A DNA stretch of 64,000 nt from positions 81,974,134 through 82,038,133 of the forward strand of contig NC_064435.1 in NCBI RefSeq assembly GCF_023343835.1. The letters are read 5' to 3'. The DNA comes from Lagopus muta (lineage: Eukaryota > Chordata > Aves > Galliformes > Phasianidae). Below the pieces are notes generated by a model that saw nothing but the letters and a program-made list of their open reading frames with translations, was not told the DNA's origin and did no database searches. Positions within the stretch are counted from its first letter, which is position 1; the number at the start of each line of letters is the position of its first letter. This document shows positions 36,061 through 48,467 of the stretch, one piece after another. The position numbers and the translations under genes are program-made.

Positions 36061-38472
36061 CCTTTCCTTGATGAATTTCCTTTCTATTTTCTGTTTTCCC
36101 ACTGATCTCCTTGTATCTAGCATTGCTGATTCCGGAAGTAAAAGCATCAAGTCATCACAAAATAGCTTGCCTTTTGTCATGGGTTCCCAATCAGGAAAGC
36201 TGTGTCTTCCAAATCCAGACATGTGCCTAGCAATGATGCATTGACAGCATTTCTCATGTATCTTCTCAGCAAAAGGAGTTCTGGCAAACAGGAGCTGCTC
36301 AGCATTTGGAGGAAGGCAGCCCTCATTTAAACATTGTTGTGGCACTTTGCAGAGGTGGTTCTAAATGCATCACTCTCTTCCTTGTGCAATGTTTGTGTGA
36401 TTTCCAAGGATATAAGGGAGTCATTTGTACTGAGACTCTTCAGTCAACAATAAAAAACTATTCTACAGCTGGAGTACTTGGCCAGAGTTCTCAGTGCAGA
36501 TGACAAGTTATGAACAGCTGTGTTGCAATACGAGAAATATAATCAGACTGTGTGGTGAAGATGGCTGAGGGCAGTCGTCTGCAGAAAGTAGGGCAGCCTT
36601 GTGCTTGCACAGGAGGCTGCTTGCTGCTTTGCATATGCTGTGATGCCAAGGAGAAGCCTCAGCTTCACAGGGGCTCTGAACCCAGGAGCGGCATCACCAG
36701 ACCCTCTGAAAAGGCACCAGGCTCCTGGTGGTGTGACTTGGATTTAGCAAATTCTTGATGCTACAGAAGAGCAGATTTGTTTATACACAGAGGCTTTTAA
36801 ACTGTGACACCGTTTTCAATGTTTGCTGCACAGAAGAAAAAAAAAATAGGGAAGACCAGCAAGTGGGTGTCACAGCTGGGTACCTGGGCTCTGGAAGTAC
36901 TGGAAGAAGCTGCCTGCTGCTTCATTTCCAGCCTGTTGCCACACAGATTGAATGTGAAGTTAGGATTTAAACAGAGAAATCCCTTGCTGGTGTCAAGTCT
37001 GACAGTCTGCTGCACGCTGCCTTGCTCTGCTACATTTGAACTCCTTTCTCCTCGCTGCCACTTCCAGAGGCAGAACAGCCCTTGGGATGGCTCTTCTCTG
37101 CAGTTCAGGGTGATGTCTACTTGCAAGAAGGCTGCTTACCCTCTGCCTTCATCAGGGTGCAGGCCATGGAGCAGAGCCCCAGCATGACAGCTCACCCTGT
37201 GACTGGAGAGCTGGTTGGCAGGGGCTGGAGGATGATAAGAAGCTATTTCTGCTGCGTGTATTTATAACAGCCTTCCAGCAGCCAGAGCTCACATCTTGGG
37301 CTGCAGCAGGGGTGTTGGATGGGCAGCATCCTTTTCCACAAGCGTGTTTCAGTCTCAGTGTTGGAAAAGTTCTGTTTTTCCATCCCTGTCTTCATTTCCA
37401 CCTGTGCCCAATGGACATTCCCACTTGGGCACAACCTTGGGGGCAGATTTGGTGAGCAAATGCCAGATGTGCGTTTCTCAAAGAGAAGCCATTTTGGGAC
37501 TGAATAGTTGCACTTTTTTCCCTGCTCTTGGTGTGTCACATAGCTACATTGCCCATCCTATAAACTTCTGGTCCCTCGATCTTGGATGGACTTTTTTCCA
37601 TTTGTCTTGGGCAAGCTCCTTTGTAAATGAAGCCACATCTAGTTGGTCATACAAATAAAAAGAAGAGTTTGGAAATTCCTTGGGACAGAGGCTATCTTTA
37701 TTGGTGCCTACTTTAGCTCACACACATCCCTGGGAGACAATGCCTCATCATTAATTGCTAAATAATTAATAATAATATAAAGCCGATACAACTCAGGAAG
37801 TAATTAACCTCCTTATGCTTACAGGGAAGTTCCGTGGAATGGAAGAGTAATTAAAGGGTCTCTAGATGACAGAACTCCCTAGATGACAACTCCCACTGAA
37901 TTCAGTCATGGCAGATTTGGGATCTGAGTCCAATAGGAATTCCTCAGACATAAAGCAAAAAATGACTGTTTTGTAGGTAAAATATCCGGAATTGATATTT
38001 TTAGTTAGTCTTTACAAGTTTGCAGCCTGGATGAATTATTATAATCTAATTTAATTTAATTTAGGATGGCATGAGGCAATTAGTGATGAGATATACTGGA
38101 ATTTCTCTGAAAGTAAGCAGGTAGATAGACCCTTTGCACATTGGCAAAGGGTCAGTGTCTCAGTTTCATTCAGGCAGTATCATACAGTGGACAAAAGCAA
38201 GGCCTGGATGGTAAAATTAATCTGCAAGATGTATCTTTAGATAACCTGATCCACAGCCTATCTGCAGAGGCACAGAGGGAGAGTTTAGCATTTTTTTGTT
38301 GTTCGTGCCTGAATGGGATCTTTGCAGTCTGAAGCCATGTTCCTTCAGATGAATTCACACAACCAAGTAGAGGGGACATGAATTTTCTAGGACTTTGGGG
38401 CTTTTCCGGGAGAGAACTGAAAACTTTAGCCAAGAACATAAGGTCATGCAACCACTTAATGGAGGTAAACCT
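36061..38472. other. Intergenic sequence, nothing recognised
   Basis: Contains a local near-tandem CTAGATGACA duplication (about 37860-37890), AT-rich spots at 37750-37785 and 38036-38066, and the hairpin at 38128-38153. Open frames of 109-133 codons on both strands carry no domain. Confidence 0.45.
38128..38153. repeat. Perfect 10-bp hairpin
   Basis: Arms GACCCTTTGC (38128-38137) and GCAAAGGGTC (38144-38153) pair without mismatch around the loop ACATTG. There is no T-run after it. Confidence 0.85.
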
Positions 38473-38630
38473 ACATAGAATGATAGAAGGGCTCAGGTTG
38501 GACGGGACATTAAAGACCATCTTGTTCCAACCCCCTGCCATGGGTAGGGCTTCCCCCCACCGGCTCAGGCTTCCCAGGTCCCTAGCCAAGCTTCAGGACT
38601 GGGGCATCCACTACCTCTGCAACCCACAGT
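38473..38630 (-). mobile_element. CR1 LINE 3' fragment
   Basis: Reading +: CATAGAATGATAGAAGGGCT, CAGGTTGGACGGGACATTAA, GTTCCAACCCCCTGCCATGG and GACTGGGGCATCCACTACCT are the complement of the common CR1 3' end. Sequence beyond 38630 may be a further decayed part. Confidence 0.88.
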
Positions 38631-41600
38631 CTCCTCTTGCAAATCAAAATGTAAAGAAAGACACAACCTCTCCAACTCTTATAAGGTGTTTTAAGTCACT
38701 GGTGAGTTAGTGATTTGGATTCAATAGTTCCCAATAGCATTCATATTGTGTCCCCTTTGTCTCAAGAGCTTCTTGACACACTGATAATGGACCCTACCTT
38801 TTCTTCAGAATTCACTGATGTCCTCTGAAAGTCCTTCAATATTTCTTTATGGTCTTATTGCACAGGATATTCCTTGTCTCCTGATACCAGGTAAAGGTGA
38901 TTACATTATGCTGCCTCTGTCAAATGTATGACAGAGAATATGAGAAAATGTCAGTCACTTTAGCACCATCTTTGGAGCTTTGAGGAACATCTAGATCTCA
39001 AGAAACTTCCTATTTTGTTACTGGAGATTAACTTGGCAATCTTAGAGGTCAACAGTCTCTCGCAGTGCAATGGGAATTGAATTTGCCTTGCATTCTCCTG
39101 CAGCCATTTCTGAAGAATATTAATAGGATCTTCCGCATGGCATGATTTCACCATCCTGTTCTGCACAGTGTAGTATGAATCTACTGTTACCCCACCTCCA
39201 AGGGTTTATGGCTCCAGCTGAAAAAGGTACTCCAAGGAGATGCATTGCCATGCATTAATCCAGGAGCAGGAAATCAAAAAGAGTTTGAGAAAGGCAGCCA
39301 AGCTGGAATCCTCCCCCATTAGCAGTCTTCAATGGCAGTACAGCAGGGGTACTTGATAAATGTTCTACTGAAAGTATTTTCATTTGGAAAATGAACATCC
39401 ACACTTAATAGATGTTAATTAAAATGATATAAAATGGAACCTTGAAAATATTAATTGGCATCAATGGCAACTTGGCTTTCCCCCACATTTCTTGAAGCGC
39501 AGCCTCCTAGTCCAGATCCATAAAAACCTGTTGTGGGTTTTCAAGGCAATCTTTTTCTTCTCTTCCTCTGAGTCTGGATTTGACTGTTGTAAAGAGGAAT
39601 TTGAGCTGATAAACAAGTGATCAGTTAAAATAACTTGATTATTAAAAAAAAAAAAAAAAAAAAAGGAATGATGGGGATTTTCAGAAACCTTTATGTGAAT
39701 CAGTGCCCCATTTGCTGGCACAGTTAACCATATCAACCAGCGCTGTGGAAAGGACAGCCACGTTTTCTTTCTCCATGTGGCCACTGCTGCTCTTTTGCCA
39801 ACTCCTTTGCGTTAACTGAACTTGCACACCTCTGCTAACAGGATGAAGGGACTAGAAACTCACCATGACCCTGCCAAGATTTGTGTTCCAGTGGTGTCAT
39901 CCCAGTGCAATTGCACTGCTGACGTAGGACCTGCGTGCCACTGTTGTAGCTGGGACCAGGGACAGTAGAATGCAGCCAGTCTGCCAGACAGGGGAAACAC
40001 AGAACTAAGGGAACTCTCATGGCACTTTAGGGAGAAAATACATATCTTGTATGTTACTGTGACTGGCAGAGCGCTGATCTAGCCCTGAGTCCTTATTGAT
40101 CAGAGTGTGTTGAGCCTGAAGGAGGAATGACAGTGGTCCTCTGGGGAACAAATGCTGGAATTGATGGGATGGGGTAGCTCCCTGCTGAGGCATCCCTCTT
40201 ATTTTCACCCCAAAGGCAGCAGACTAATTAATGAGGTGTATCTACCTGACAGTATGTCACAGCTCACAGATACTGAGGAAATCTGTATTAGTTATTAGTA
40301 CTACATGTGAATTTCCCCATCCTCATGACTTCACTCATGTCTGGGAGTCACTGGAGTTAAATGATGGAGTAAGTCACCATAATTCCCTTGGTCACAGGTC
40401 AACAACCAAAAAGCTTGAAAAAGAAGGGGAGGGTAAGGTAAGGAAAAAATTCTACAGTGAAAGAGATCAAGGCTCAGTTTGTGGTGGCATTGTAGATTTC
40501 CCTGGAAGGAAAAAGCACTGCAGGGTATTTCCTCCCAGCCTTTGCTGCTCCATCACTTCTCTCCATCTGGGCTGGAAACCAGGTCACTGAAATGATCTGG
40601 GTTACCAGAAAATGCTCAGGCCTTCAACCTCCTCAGCCACAGCCACTTCTCAGACAAGAGGGCCCCCAGAGCACTACCAAACAACTGAGCTCTGGTGTCA
40701 GCACAGCCCTGCTGCAATAGCCAGCTGGTCTGAACACCCTGGGGAGCATTCCTGCTGAGTCTGGTGAACCTACTCGCATGCACAAAGCTGCTCTTGTGTG
40801 CAAGTGCTCACAGGATCAAGCATCCAGTGTGACTCAGGTGCTCAGTGGAACAATCCACACTACAAAATGTCAGGAAATAACTTTATGAAACCTCTTTAAA
40901 TTGTCTGTCACCTCCTGGGCTGATGCTTCCCTGGTCACTGAGGCCTCTCTGTTTCACTGTGGCAGGGAGCTGTGCCCCAGGCACATGGCTGTGACAGCAG
41001 CAGCCGCTGTGTGCACCAGGAGGAAAATATGGTTTCAGCTTCCCATTCCCACCCCTAAAATTTATTTTAATATTTTGTTCTGACTTAAGACATTATTAAA
41101 TAAATGCTGCACCACTGCCTGTAGGGGATGTTTTAAAGTGTTTTGATTCCTTGTTGTTTTCTTTTCATTCTGTGTGTTAAGCAGTACAGCCGGGAGCCTG
41201 CTGCAGAGACAAGGAATATGGGAAGGTCCCAGTGTCACCTGTACACAGCCCTCCCTGCAACAACAGGTGACTTGAGAGACTGTGTCTTGCTGAACATTAG
41301 AGGCAGGAATATCCTAGATTTTCTGCAAGAAAAATTAAGCAAAATTGCATTGACTAGGAGCTCACACGCACAGCAAAGATGCCTATGGTAAATCACAACT
41401 TAAATTCAATGAGAATAGAAATTTAACATCAGCCTGCTGTTTCACTCTGAGAATAGTTTTCCAATCCCACCTGAAGTTTTCTTTTCTCTCAGCTCTTATG
41501 TTGACCCCACTCTGGGACTCACTGTAGGCACCCCATCCTCTTCACAGATAGAATCTCCTCAGGGATGACCATCTCTGCTGCTCGTAGTTCATTTAGCCCA

Positions 41601-41730
41601 ATGCCACACCAAATATAGCTCTTAGCTTTCTCCTCTTCTCTCTCAACCCTAATAATCAATTGATCCACAAGGCGGGGCCATGCTGTCCAGATATTCAGTA
41701 GTCCTCAGACGTGGATTCTACTCTCACATA
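38631..41730. other. Intergenic sequence, nothing recognised apart from A21
   Basis: Besides the A tract at 39644-39664 no feature is recognised. The 119-codon frame at 40231-40590 (+) and the 107-codon frame across the A tract (39461-39784 -) lack domains. Confidence 0.5.
39644..39664. repeat. A21 homopolymer
   Basis: An uninterrupted run of 21 A. The sequence just upstream shows no processed-pseudogene body I recognise and no AATAAA at a suitable distance. Confidence 0.9.
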
Positions 41731-41998
41731 CAGAGGCTCTGTCCTCTTCACACCCTCCCTCTAGGTACTTGTAGACATTGATAAGATCCTCCTGAGCCTT
41801 TTCTTCTGCAGCCTGAATAGACCCAGCTTTCTGTACTTCCTCGTATGAGAGAGACTCTAGTCCCTCATTCATCTGTTACCCTTTGCTGGGCTCACAGACA
41901 TGGTATGTCTGTGCCTGTTTCATACTGGGAAACCCAGAATGGACACAGTTCTCCAGGTATGGACTCACAAGTGCTAAGGAAAAGGTAAGGATCACCTG
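41731..41998 (-). mobile_element. CR1 LINE internal fragment
   Basis: The complement of the CR1 ORF2 C-terminal region: CTTGTAGACATTGATAAGAT, TGAGCCTTTTCTTCTGCAGC, GGACACAGTTCTCCAGG, GTAAGGATCACCTGG. Both CR1 ends are missing, so it has lost its 3' part by deletion or rearrangement. Confidence 0.82.
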
Positions 41999-42264
41999 GG
42001 CTTTGTCTTTTATCTCATCCTTAACTCTAGGCTGGCCTTTAGAGGGAGGACTCCACTTGGTTGGGTATCTCAGTATTCTTCTGAGGAGGTTGCAATCTTA
42101 CTTTAGAAAACATTTTCTGAGCCCTCTACAGATATGTCTGTTTGAACTATTTAAGCAAGTGTGCCATACACATGCCCATGAGTCTAGGTGGGATGCATTT
42201 GAGGGTTCTGAATAAACTGGATCATGTCACTGCAAGGCTACTTCATACTGTGGATCACTAACCT

Positions 42265-42997
42265 ATAAGGGACTGGCTATTAGTAGAGTTCCACGCAGGG
42301 GCCAATACTGTTCAGAGTCTTTGTTTGCAAAAACAGAGCTGGAGATCACGATGGACATCAAACTGAATATGAATCATTTACGTGTTGTTTCGCAAAGAGG
42401 TCCAGCTACATCCCATAATGCCAGGAGCACGGCCAGCAGGTTAAGGGAAATGAATCTTCACCTCTGTTTGGCACTTCGAAGTTCATGCCTGCAGTGCAGA
42501 GTCATCTTTCAGACTTTTACCACAGGAGACACATTGGCATGCTGAATAAATTCCATTGAGGCCTAGAAAGACTGTCAAGGACTGGAGCACGTCATGTCCA
42601 AGAAGAATCTGAGGGATTTATTCATAGTTAAGAAGAAAAGACAAACTGAATGTCACTTCTGTTTGCAGCTACCTGATGGGAAAGTACAGAGAAGATGGAG
42701 CCAGGCTCTTCCCAGAGGTGGGCAGTGACAGGACAGGAAGACTGCAAGACGCAAGGTGGGACTTTGGGTAATTCCAGTCAGATCTTAAGGGAAAAAACTT
42801 CACAACAAGGTTGGTCAAATACTGAAAAAGATGCACAGGGGCACTGCAGGATCTTCATCCTTGGAGATACTCAAAGCTCAGCTTGCTGAAGCCCTGAATA
42901 GTCTGTGTGACCTAACTATAAAACAGGCTGCGTTTTGAGCAGGGGAGTAGGGACAGATTACAACCAGAGATCCTTTTCTGAGTCACTGTATGATTAT
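42265..42997 (+). mobile_element. CR1 LINE, 5'-truncated, strongly diverged, ~0.73 kb
   Basis: Sense CR1. It starts in the RT palm region (GTTCCACGCAGGGGCCAATA, CTGTTCAGAGTC), then AAACTGAATATGAATC, GGAGCACGTCATGTCCAAGA, GAGCCAGGCTCTTCCCAGAG, GGGCAGTGACAGGAC, CTTGGAGATACTCAAAGCTC and CCCTGAATAGTCTGTGTGAC, ending near TGTATGATTAT. Many indels break every frame. It lies 5' end to 5' end with the antisense piece at 41731-41998. Confidence 0.8.
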
Positions 42998-44935
42998 ACT
43001 GTTTTATACATAAGCCTATCTAAATTCACATCCTAATTAGATTATGTGGATGAGAACAGTCTGCAGCAGCAGATTTAGCCTGCACTAAGCCTGCTCTGTT
43101 TTAAATCACAGTATCACAGGACCAATATCTAAATACTCATTGACACAATAGCCCAATGTTCCAGCACTTTATGATGATAGAAGATGACTGTAGCTGACCC
43201 AAAGTCTGACTCCTCAATATTTTCCTCATACAGATTTTCAAACCTATCACAGGTGTTCAAATTTATGCCTTGCCTATCCTGAGCAGGTTAAACAAAGTGA
43301 AGGAAGATGACTCCATCCCCCTGGAATATCACCAGCATGGTAAAAGTAAGGGGAAGGAATTTCATGCCCAGGGATGAAAGTTTAGACAGTTGCCCATGAC
43401 CCAGTTGCACCTCCCCACTTCCCCATGTAGTGAAAGAGTCCTTCTAATCTCTACCCCTCCCCTATAAGCATACAAAGAACATTGCCCACTTCCACTGGAA
43501 GCATTTGATTTTGTTTCCTCATGCTGTCTCACTGCCCACATATGATGTGTTGCCTTCATTGAAACATTTTCTTTTCACACAAATGGCTCCACTGTCCTCT
43601 AGCACTTTTTTTCTCCCTTATTCTCTCCCTCCTCTTCCCTTCCTGTGAACCTGTTGTACAGAAAAGGAGCCATTAAAAAATACGTACTTGCTGCAGGAGC
43701 AAGATGAAGCAACTGCCCTGACTCAGTACAGTGTTGGCTAGGGACAGATGACCTCTGGGTTCAGTGCTTCATGGTATGCTGCAACAGCACACTTGAAAAT
43801 TCCCACAGAGGGCAGAGCCTTTGTTTTCCTTGTGAATTCATACATCACCATCATACTCATCAAAAACATGGAGTCACTTTGTTGCAGGATGATTACAAGA
43901 ACTTAAAAGAGAACACTTCACTACCTTATCTGTCTGATCAGACAACACCTGGCAGGTCAGCCAGGGGAGATGAATGCTATTCTCAGCTCAAGCAATAGCT
44001 CAAGAAGCATCATACATAGGCACAGGTAGGCTCAAGGTAGCTTCCCCAAACTGGAATACTCAGAAAATCAGAGCAATGTAGTGTTTGCAGTGCATGCGAC
44101 TCTCCCTATTCTGTGTATGTTTTTTACAGCAGTCAGGCGAGCAATCACAATCATGAAATACTGCATACTCAGCCTGCCATCCAGGAGCATGCAAGGCTGA
44201 TTCTGTTGACCAGTAGTAGATGATGGCCTTGTTCCACGTTCATTATCACTGGAGCCACTCAGGCCTGTGGTCTTGCAAGCTTGTCTAGTCACCATCTGAA
44301 CCCAGTTTGCCCTGGCAATGAGATCCATGAGTGATTCTTATCCTACGTGGAAAGTCATTTTCTTCTCCTTGTTTTCTAAAACCCATAGTCTAATCTCTTC
44401 ATTGACTGTGCTTAAATTCTCTGGTGGCAAGAAACACCATTCCTCCTATTTTGGGTCATGACCTAATCATATCAAATTATTGTTGGCTCCAGCATCTCTA
44501 AGCAATCTGGTGGGAAAAATGCAGGCTTTTAAAAAGTAACCCTTTGCTGGGTATTAGATGAGCTATCATTGCTATTCTCTTCCCCACCAAAACACAAAGT
44601 GTAAAGCAGAGCACTCACAGACCTCCTCAAAATACAGTACATAGGGTGACACTACAGTCTGTCCTGGAGTTTCTCTTCAGCTACTATGTGCTGACAAATG
44701 GAACTGTGGGCAAAAAGGAGACAAGATGCTCTGGGAAAATACTTTTCTTTTTTCTTGTCCTGTAAGCAGACATAATGAGCATAGATTTTATACACAGGAG
44801 TTCATGATAACCAGAACTACTCCTGTGCGATTCATAAATATTAAAAAATGTGTCCAGATTCAATTTCAAGATCTGAAATCAAGATATTTAATTAAGGCAA
44901 GAAAACTTCTTGAGTACTCCCACTTTGTCTCTGCA

Positions 44936-44970
44936 AAATAAAAAAATAAAAAGAAAAAAGAAAAAAAAAG
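44936..44970. repeat. A-rich low-complexity tract
   Basis: Almost pure A with scattered T and G. No gene body or retrocopy is seen upstream. Confidence 0.85.
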
Positions 44971-46129
44971 AACAGTGTACAGTACACAAACAATTCAAAA
45001 ACAGGAATGTTTTCTCTTCAGCAATAAAGGCCCAGGGAGATTGCTCCATTGAAGGAACAGGAAATAAAACCAAACCCCACGTTACTTATGGTGTGCTGCT
45101 TCTATGAATACTCATCTGAGCATAATTCTGTAGTATCTGTTTTCAGTCAGTTTTCAGTGCTTTGTTCCACTGTCATCACTTAGTTAAGGCACCAGGCACC
45201 AGCAAAATAAGATTGCAGGCTGTTTTAGTCAAGTGCCTATTGAAGCTCGTTTATCAAAGGAAAACATGTCTGAGGTATTAGTGGCTACTGAGGCTTCACT
45301 CACCTTTTTCTTCCTTTCTTTTTTCTATATTGCCTTTGAAATGAAGACCAAGCTGACCATAGCAATTACTATTTGTCATTAGGCTAATATATATGTATAT
45401 ATGTACACATTAAGTGAGCACTCTACGCCAGCAAGTAATTGCTTTGAAGGTGAGAGAGTGGAAAAACAGAAGGAAAGAAAAAAAAAGAGCAATCTACAGA
45501 AGAAGTTTTATAGAATAAGACAAAACTGTGATGTAAAGGACGATGAGAAAGCCTGCTCCTGAGACAGAGTCCCAGCCCCAGCTGCATAAATTCTCCTGAT
45601 GCCTCTTCTGGTAGCAGTCATCACTGGGATTCCCCAGAGTTCAGATAACAAGCACATTAGGACTGCAGCACTCTGTACATTTATCTGCAAGTGTCTAGCA
45701 TTGCATGATGCCACAGAAACAAATTGTACTTTGTACTTGCAAAGTACTGAGGACTGGTAGAAATACAGTTACTAGTTTTACAATGTGACTGCTGTACTGC
45801 AGTGAGTATGGTAGAGCTGACATCTTAGTGGAGGGAAAATAGTAAAATATCTTTTTATTTCACTGATACATTCTTCTAACTCCGACTAGGGTTTGAAATC
45901 TTGGTGCTCTGGATAGAAGTATTAGCCTGGACAGTTTTCCTTCTGCTTTATTTTTCCCTTAATCATCTGTGGACAACGAATTGCCACCTATTAGCACCTG
46001 AGTGCTTGTTAAAATAGACCCTTTTATTTTATTTTTTTACCTGACTTATATCTAAATATATAGAGATGCTTTAGCTTAGTGCAGTGGACTTGTCATAAGC
46101 ATTTAAGATGTAACCTAGTGTCATATTTT

Positions 46130-46350
46130 CCAGGCAGTATAATAGCATTCCATTTATTGTTTCCCAAGGACTTCACTTGGAAATGAATGTCTTTATGAAG
46201 AGGCTAGTCTTATATTAGAGTTGATTGATTCCATTTATCCTCCAACAGGTTCCTCAGCAAAACAATTTCCCCTTAATTAAGCAATATGATGTAAATTACA
46301 TGGTAATTGATTTAATAAAAATATATGATGCAAATTAACATGGCAAAAAA
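46130..46350. promoter_or_regulatory. Candidate AT-rich conserved noncoding element
   Basis: Contains a perfect octamer ATGCAAAT (46328-46335, POU-type site), TTAATTAA (46273-46280) and TAATTG (46304-46309) within 65 bp. Dense POU and homeodomain cores in repeat-free intergenic DNA are typical of developmental enhancers, but AT-rich DNA yields such cores by chance. Function is inference only. Confidence 0.25.
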
Positions 46351-48171
46351 TGTCTCAAGGAATGGCAGAATGATTCTTTGAACAGAGCAGGTAATGGGAA
46401 GACTACTGGAAATGAGTTCAGGAAAACAATATAAATGAAGATTTTGTAGATTATTTTTCACTACTTCTGTTTCCCTGACAGTTAGATGAATTCATTCCTG
46501 GGTATTTCCCTCATTTTCTAGCCCTAGAGAGGTTGGAGAAGAAGTCACCTTCTTCATTCTTCCACCAAATTACTAATCTATTTAAAAATAAAAATACCAT
46601 GTGTTGCTTTCTAGGACAAAAATCAGCGTAATTTTTTGACTGTTGTTTGTTCTCAGAATTGGAAGAGAAGTCCATAAAGAATGTTTTATCCTGTATTTTG
46701 TATGTACGTATGTTTTGTTTGTTTGTTAGGATCAAATTAGATCAAATACTATCAAGCAGTTTCTTCAGGAGTCCTTTAGAAACACAAATACATCTCAACT
46801 CAGACTGTGGTTAGAGGTTTAGATTCATATCTTAATTTAATTTCCTATACTGAAGTAAACCATCAGTCTTTGCTAGCAAACAGTCTGCCCAGATGTGAAT
46901 TTTCCATGGTCAGCTCCAGATATGCAGTATACTAAAGAGTGCCTTTAGAGAAAAATATCCAGAGTCATGATCCCTTCAGTCAAAAGAGTAAACAGTGATT
47001 TCTGGCCGGCCTTTCCCACAACAGAGTACACCAAGGGATAAGCAATCATTGCTTTCTGAAATCAACAATGTCAATCCGTGACAGAGGGGGAGGCTGGTGA
47101 GGAAAGGTTAGCATTGGTGTCATTGTGGCACTAGGTCTGAATGGCTCTAGGAGATCACTGGTGTAACTTGCCATTCATAGATCCCCGAGGATTTCTTTTT
47201 TAAATGGAAGGTTGAAACATCTCATTCCTTATTCCAGCACTGCACATGTGCTCCCCTTACCCCATCAGTCGCATGGAGCTAATGGGAATCAGGTCCTTAA
47301 TGGAGGGCAATGGTAATTCTGCACAGGTGGAAGGCATAAAACATTTGCCAGCCAGCCTGTTTTGACTATAGTCAATAAAATATTAATATGTGACCTTAAT
47401 CGTTTTCACTTTCCATTAAAAACCTCAGAACACTGGAACCTGGGTATTTGAAAACACTTCTGCTTCCTGGTAATCGGTGTTTAAAAGAGAAATAAAAAAT
47501 ATTTCTGTGCTGTGTATGTGACCAGAAATATCCCTCTGTCACCAACCAACCGTGGTCTTAGATGACAATTTCTTTGTTAAAGGATTTTGAATGCAACTGA
47601 ATATGAGACTGATGCAACTTCCCTGCATATGTAAGAAACTTTTGTCTATGACAACCAACAGACAAAGGGCTCTTGCCTCAACTGCACCCATTGCTGGATT
47701 ATTACTGTCATCTCTCCTGCCTAGCACCACTCAAGAGAGATGTGCAAGGTCTGTAAGACCAGAGCAGCCTATTTCACTGGATGCTAGATGAGTGTAAAGC
47801 TTAGTATATGTTGTGTCTTTTCCTGATTTTGTTACATTGTAGAGTGGCAAGATATCTCATTAAAATTTGAATGAACTTGCAAGGCTGCACTCTTCTCTCA
47901 CCCTCCCCAGTGACAATAACTGAGAATATTTGCATGCACTAAGCTACCTCAGTGTTCAAAGGCAATTTCTATTCACAAGTGTCACTAAAGCCACGGAAGA
48001 CTGAACTGTTTTACAACCAGGATAAACAAAAATTCCTCCATCATTTGACGTGCAGCTGAAAATAGCTGCCCATGAGTGATAGGAAGGATGACTCTGGAGC
48101 TGGAACCACAGAAAAGAAACTTCAGAAGCACATCACTTATATTCGGATCTGCCATGAGCTTCCTTCCCTTG

Positions 48172-48467
48172 GGGAGCAACTTCTTACACAGGCATGTAGC
48201 TACAAGACAGGGGAAAATGGCTTCAAACTGGAAGAGGATAGAATTAAACTGGGTACTAGGAAGAAATTCTTAACTGTCAGGATGGTGAGACACTGGAACA
48301 GGACTGCTCAGAAGGCTTGTGGATGCCGCATCGCTGGAGGCATTTAAAGCCAGACTGGATGGAGCTTTGAGCCACCTGGCCTAGAGGGAAATGTCCCTAG
48401 ACGAATGGAACTAGATGATCTTAAAGATCCCTTCCAATCCAAATCATTCTATGAGTCAATGATTCAT
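48172..48467 (+). mobile_element. CR1 LINE 3' fragment with decayed tail
   Basis: Sense CR1: ATGTAGCTACAAGACAGGGG, GAAATTCTTAACTGTCAGGA, GGTGAGACACTGGAACAGGA, GGCATTTAAAGCCAGACTGG, GATGATCTTAAAGATCCCTT, CCAATCCAAATCATTCTATG and AGTCAATGATTC. About 300 bp is kept and the two tail units carry substitutions. Confidence 0.93.

Larger units (their letters stand above)
42998..48171. other. Intergenic sequence with A-rich tract and candidate conserved element
   Basis: Holds an A-rich tract (44936-44970), a short AT/GT alternation near 45390 and the AT-rich candidate element at 46130-46350. I see no repeat family, exon or RNA gene. Confidence 0.45.

Noticed and set aside
38170..38589. 139-codon open frame on the - strand
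   Set aside because: Its first part lies in the antisense CR1 stub at 38473-38630 and the rest has no known similarity.
39461..39664. Processed pseudogene ending in the A21 tract
   Set aside because: No recognisable mRNA body, no suitably spaced AATAAA and no target duplication seen.
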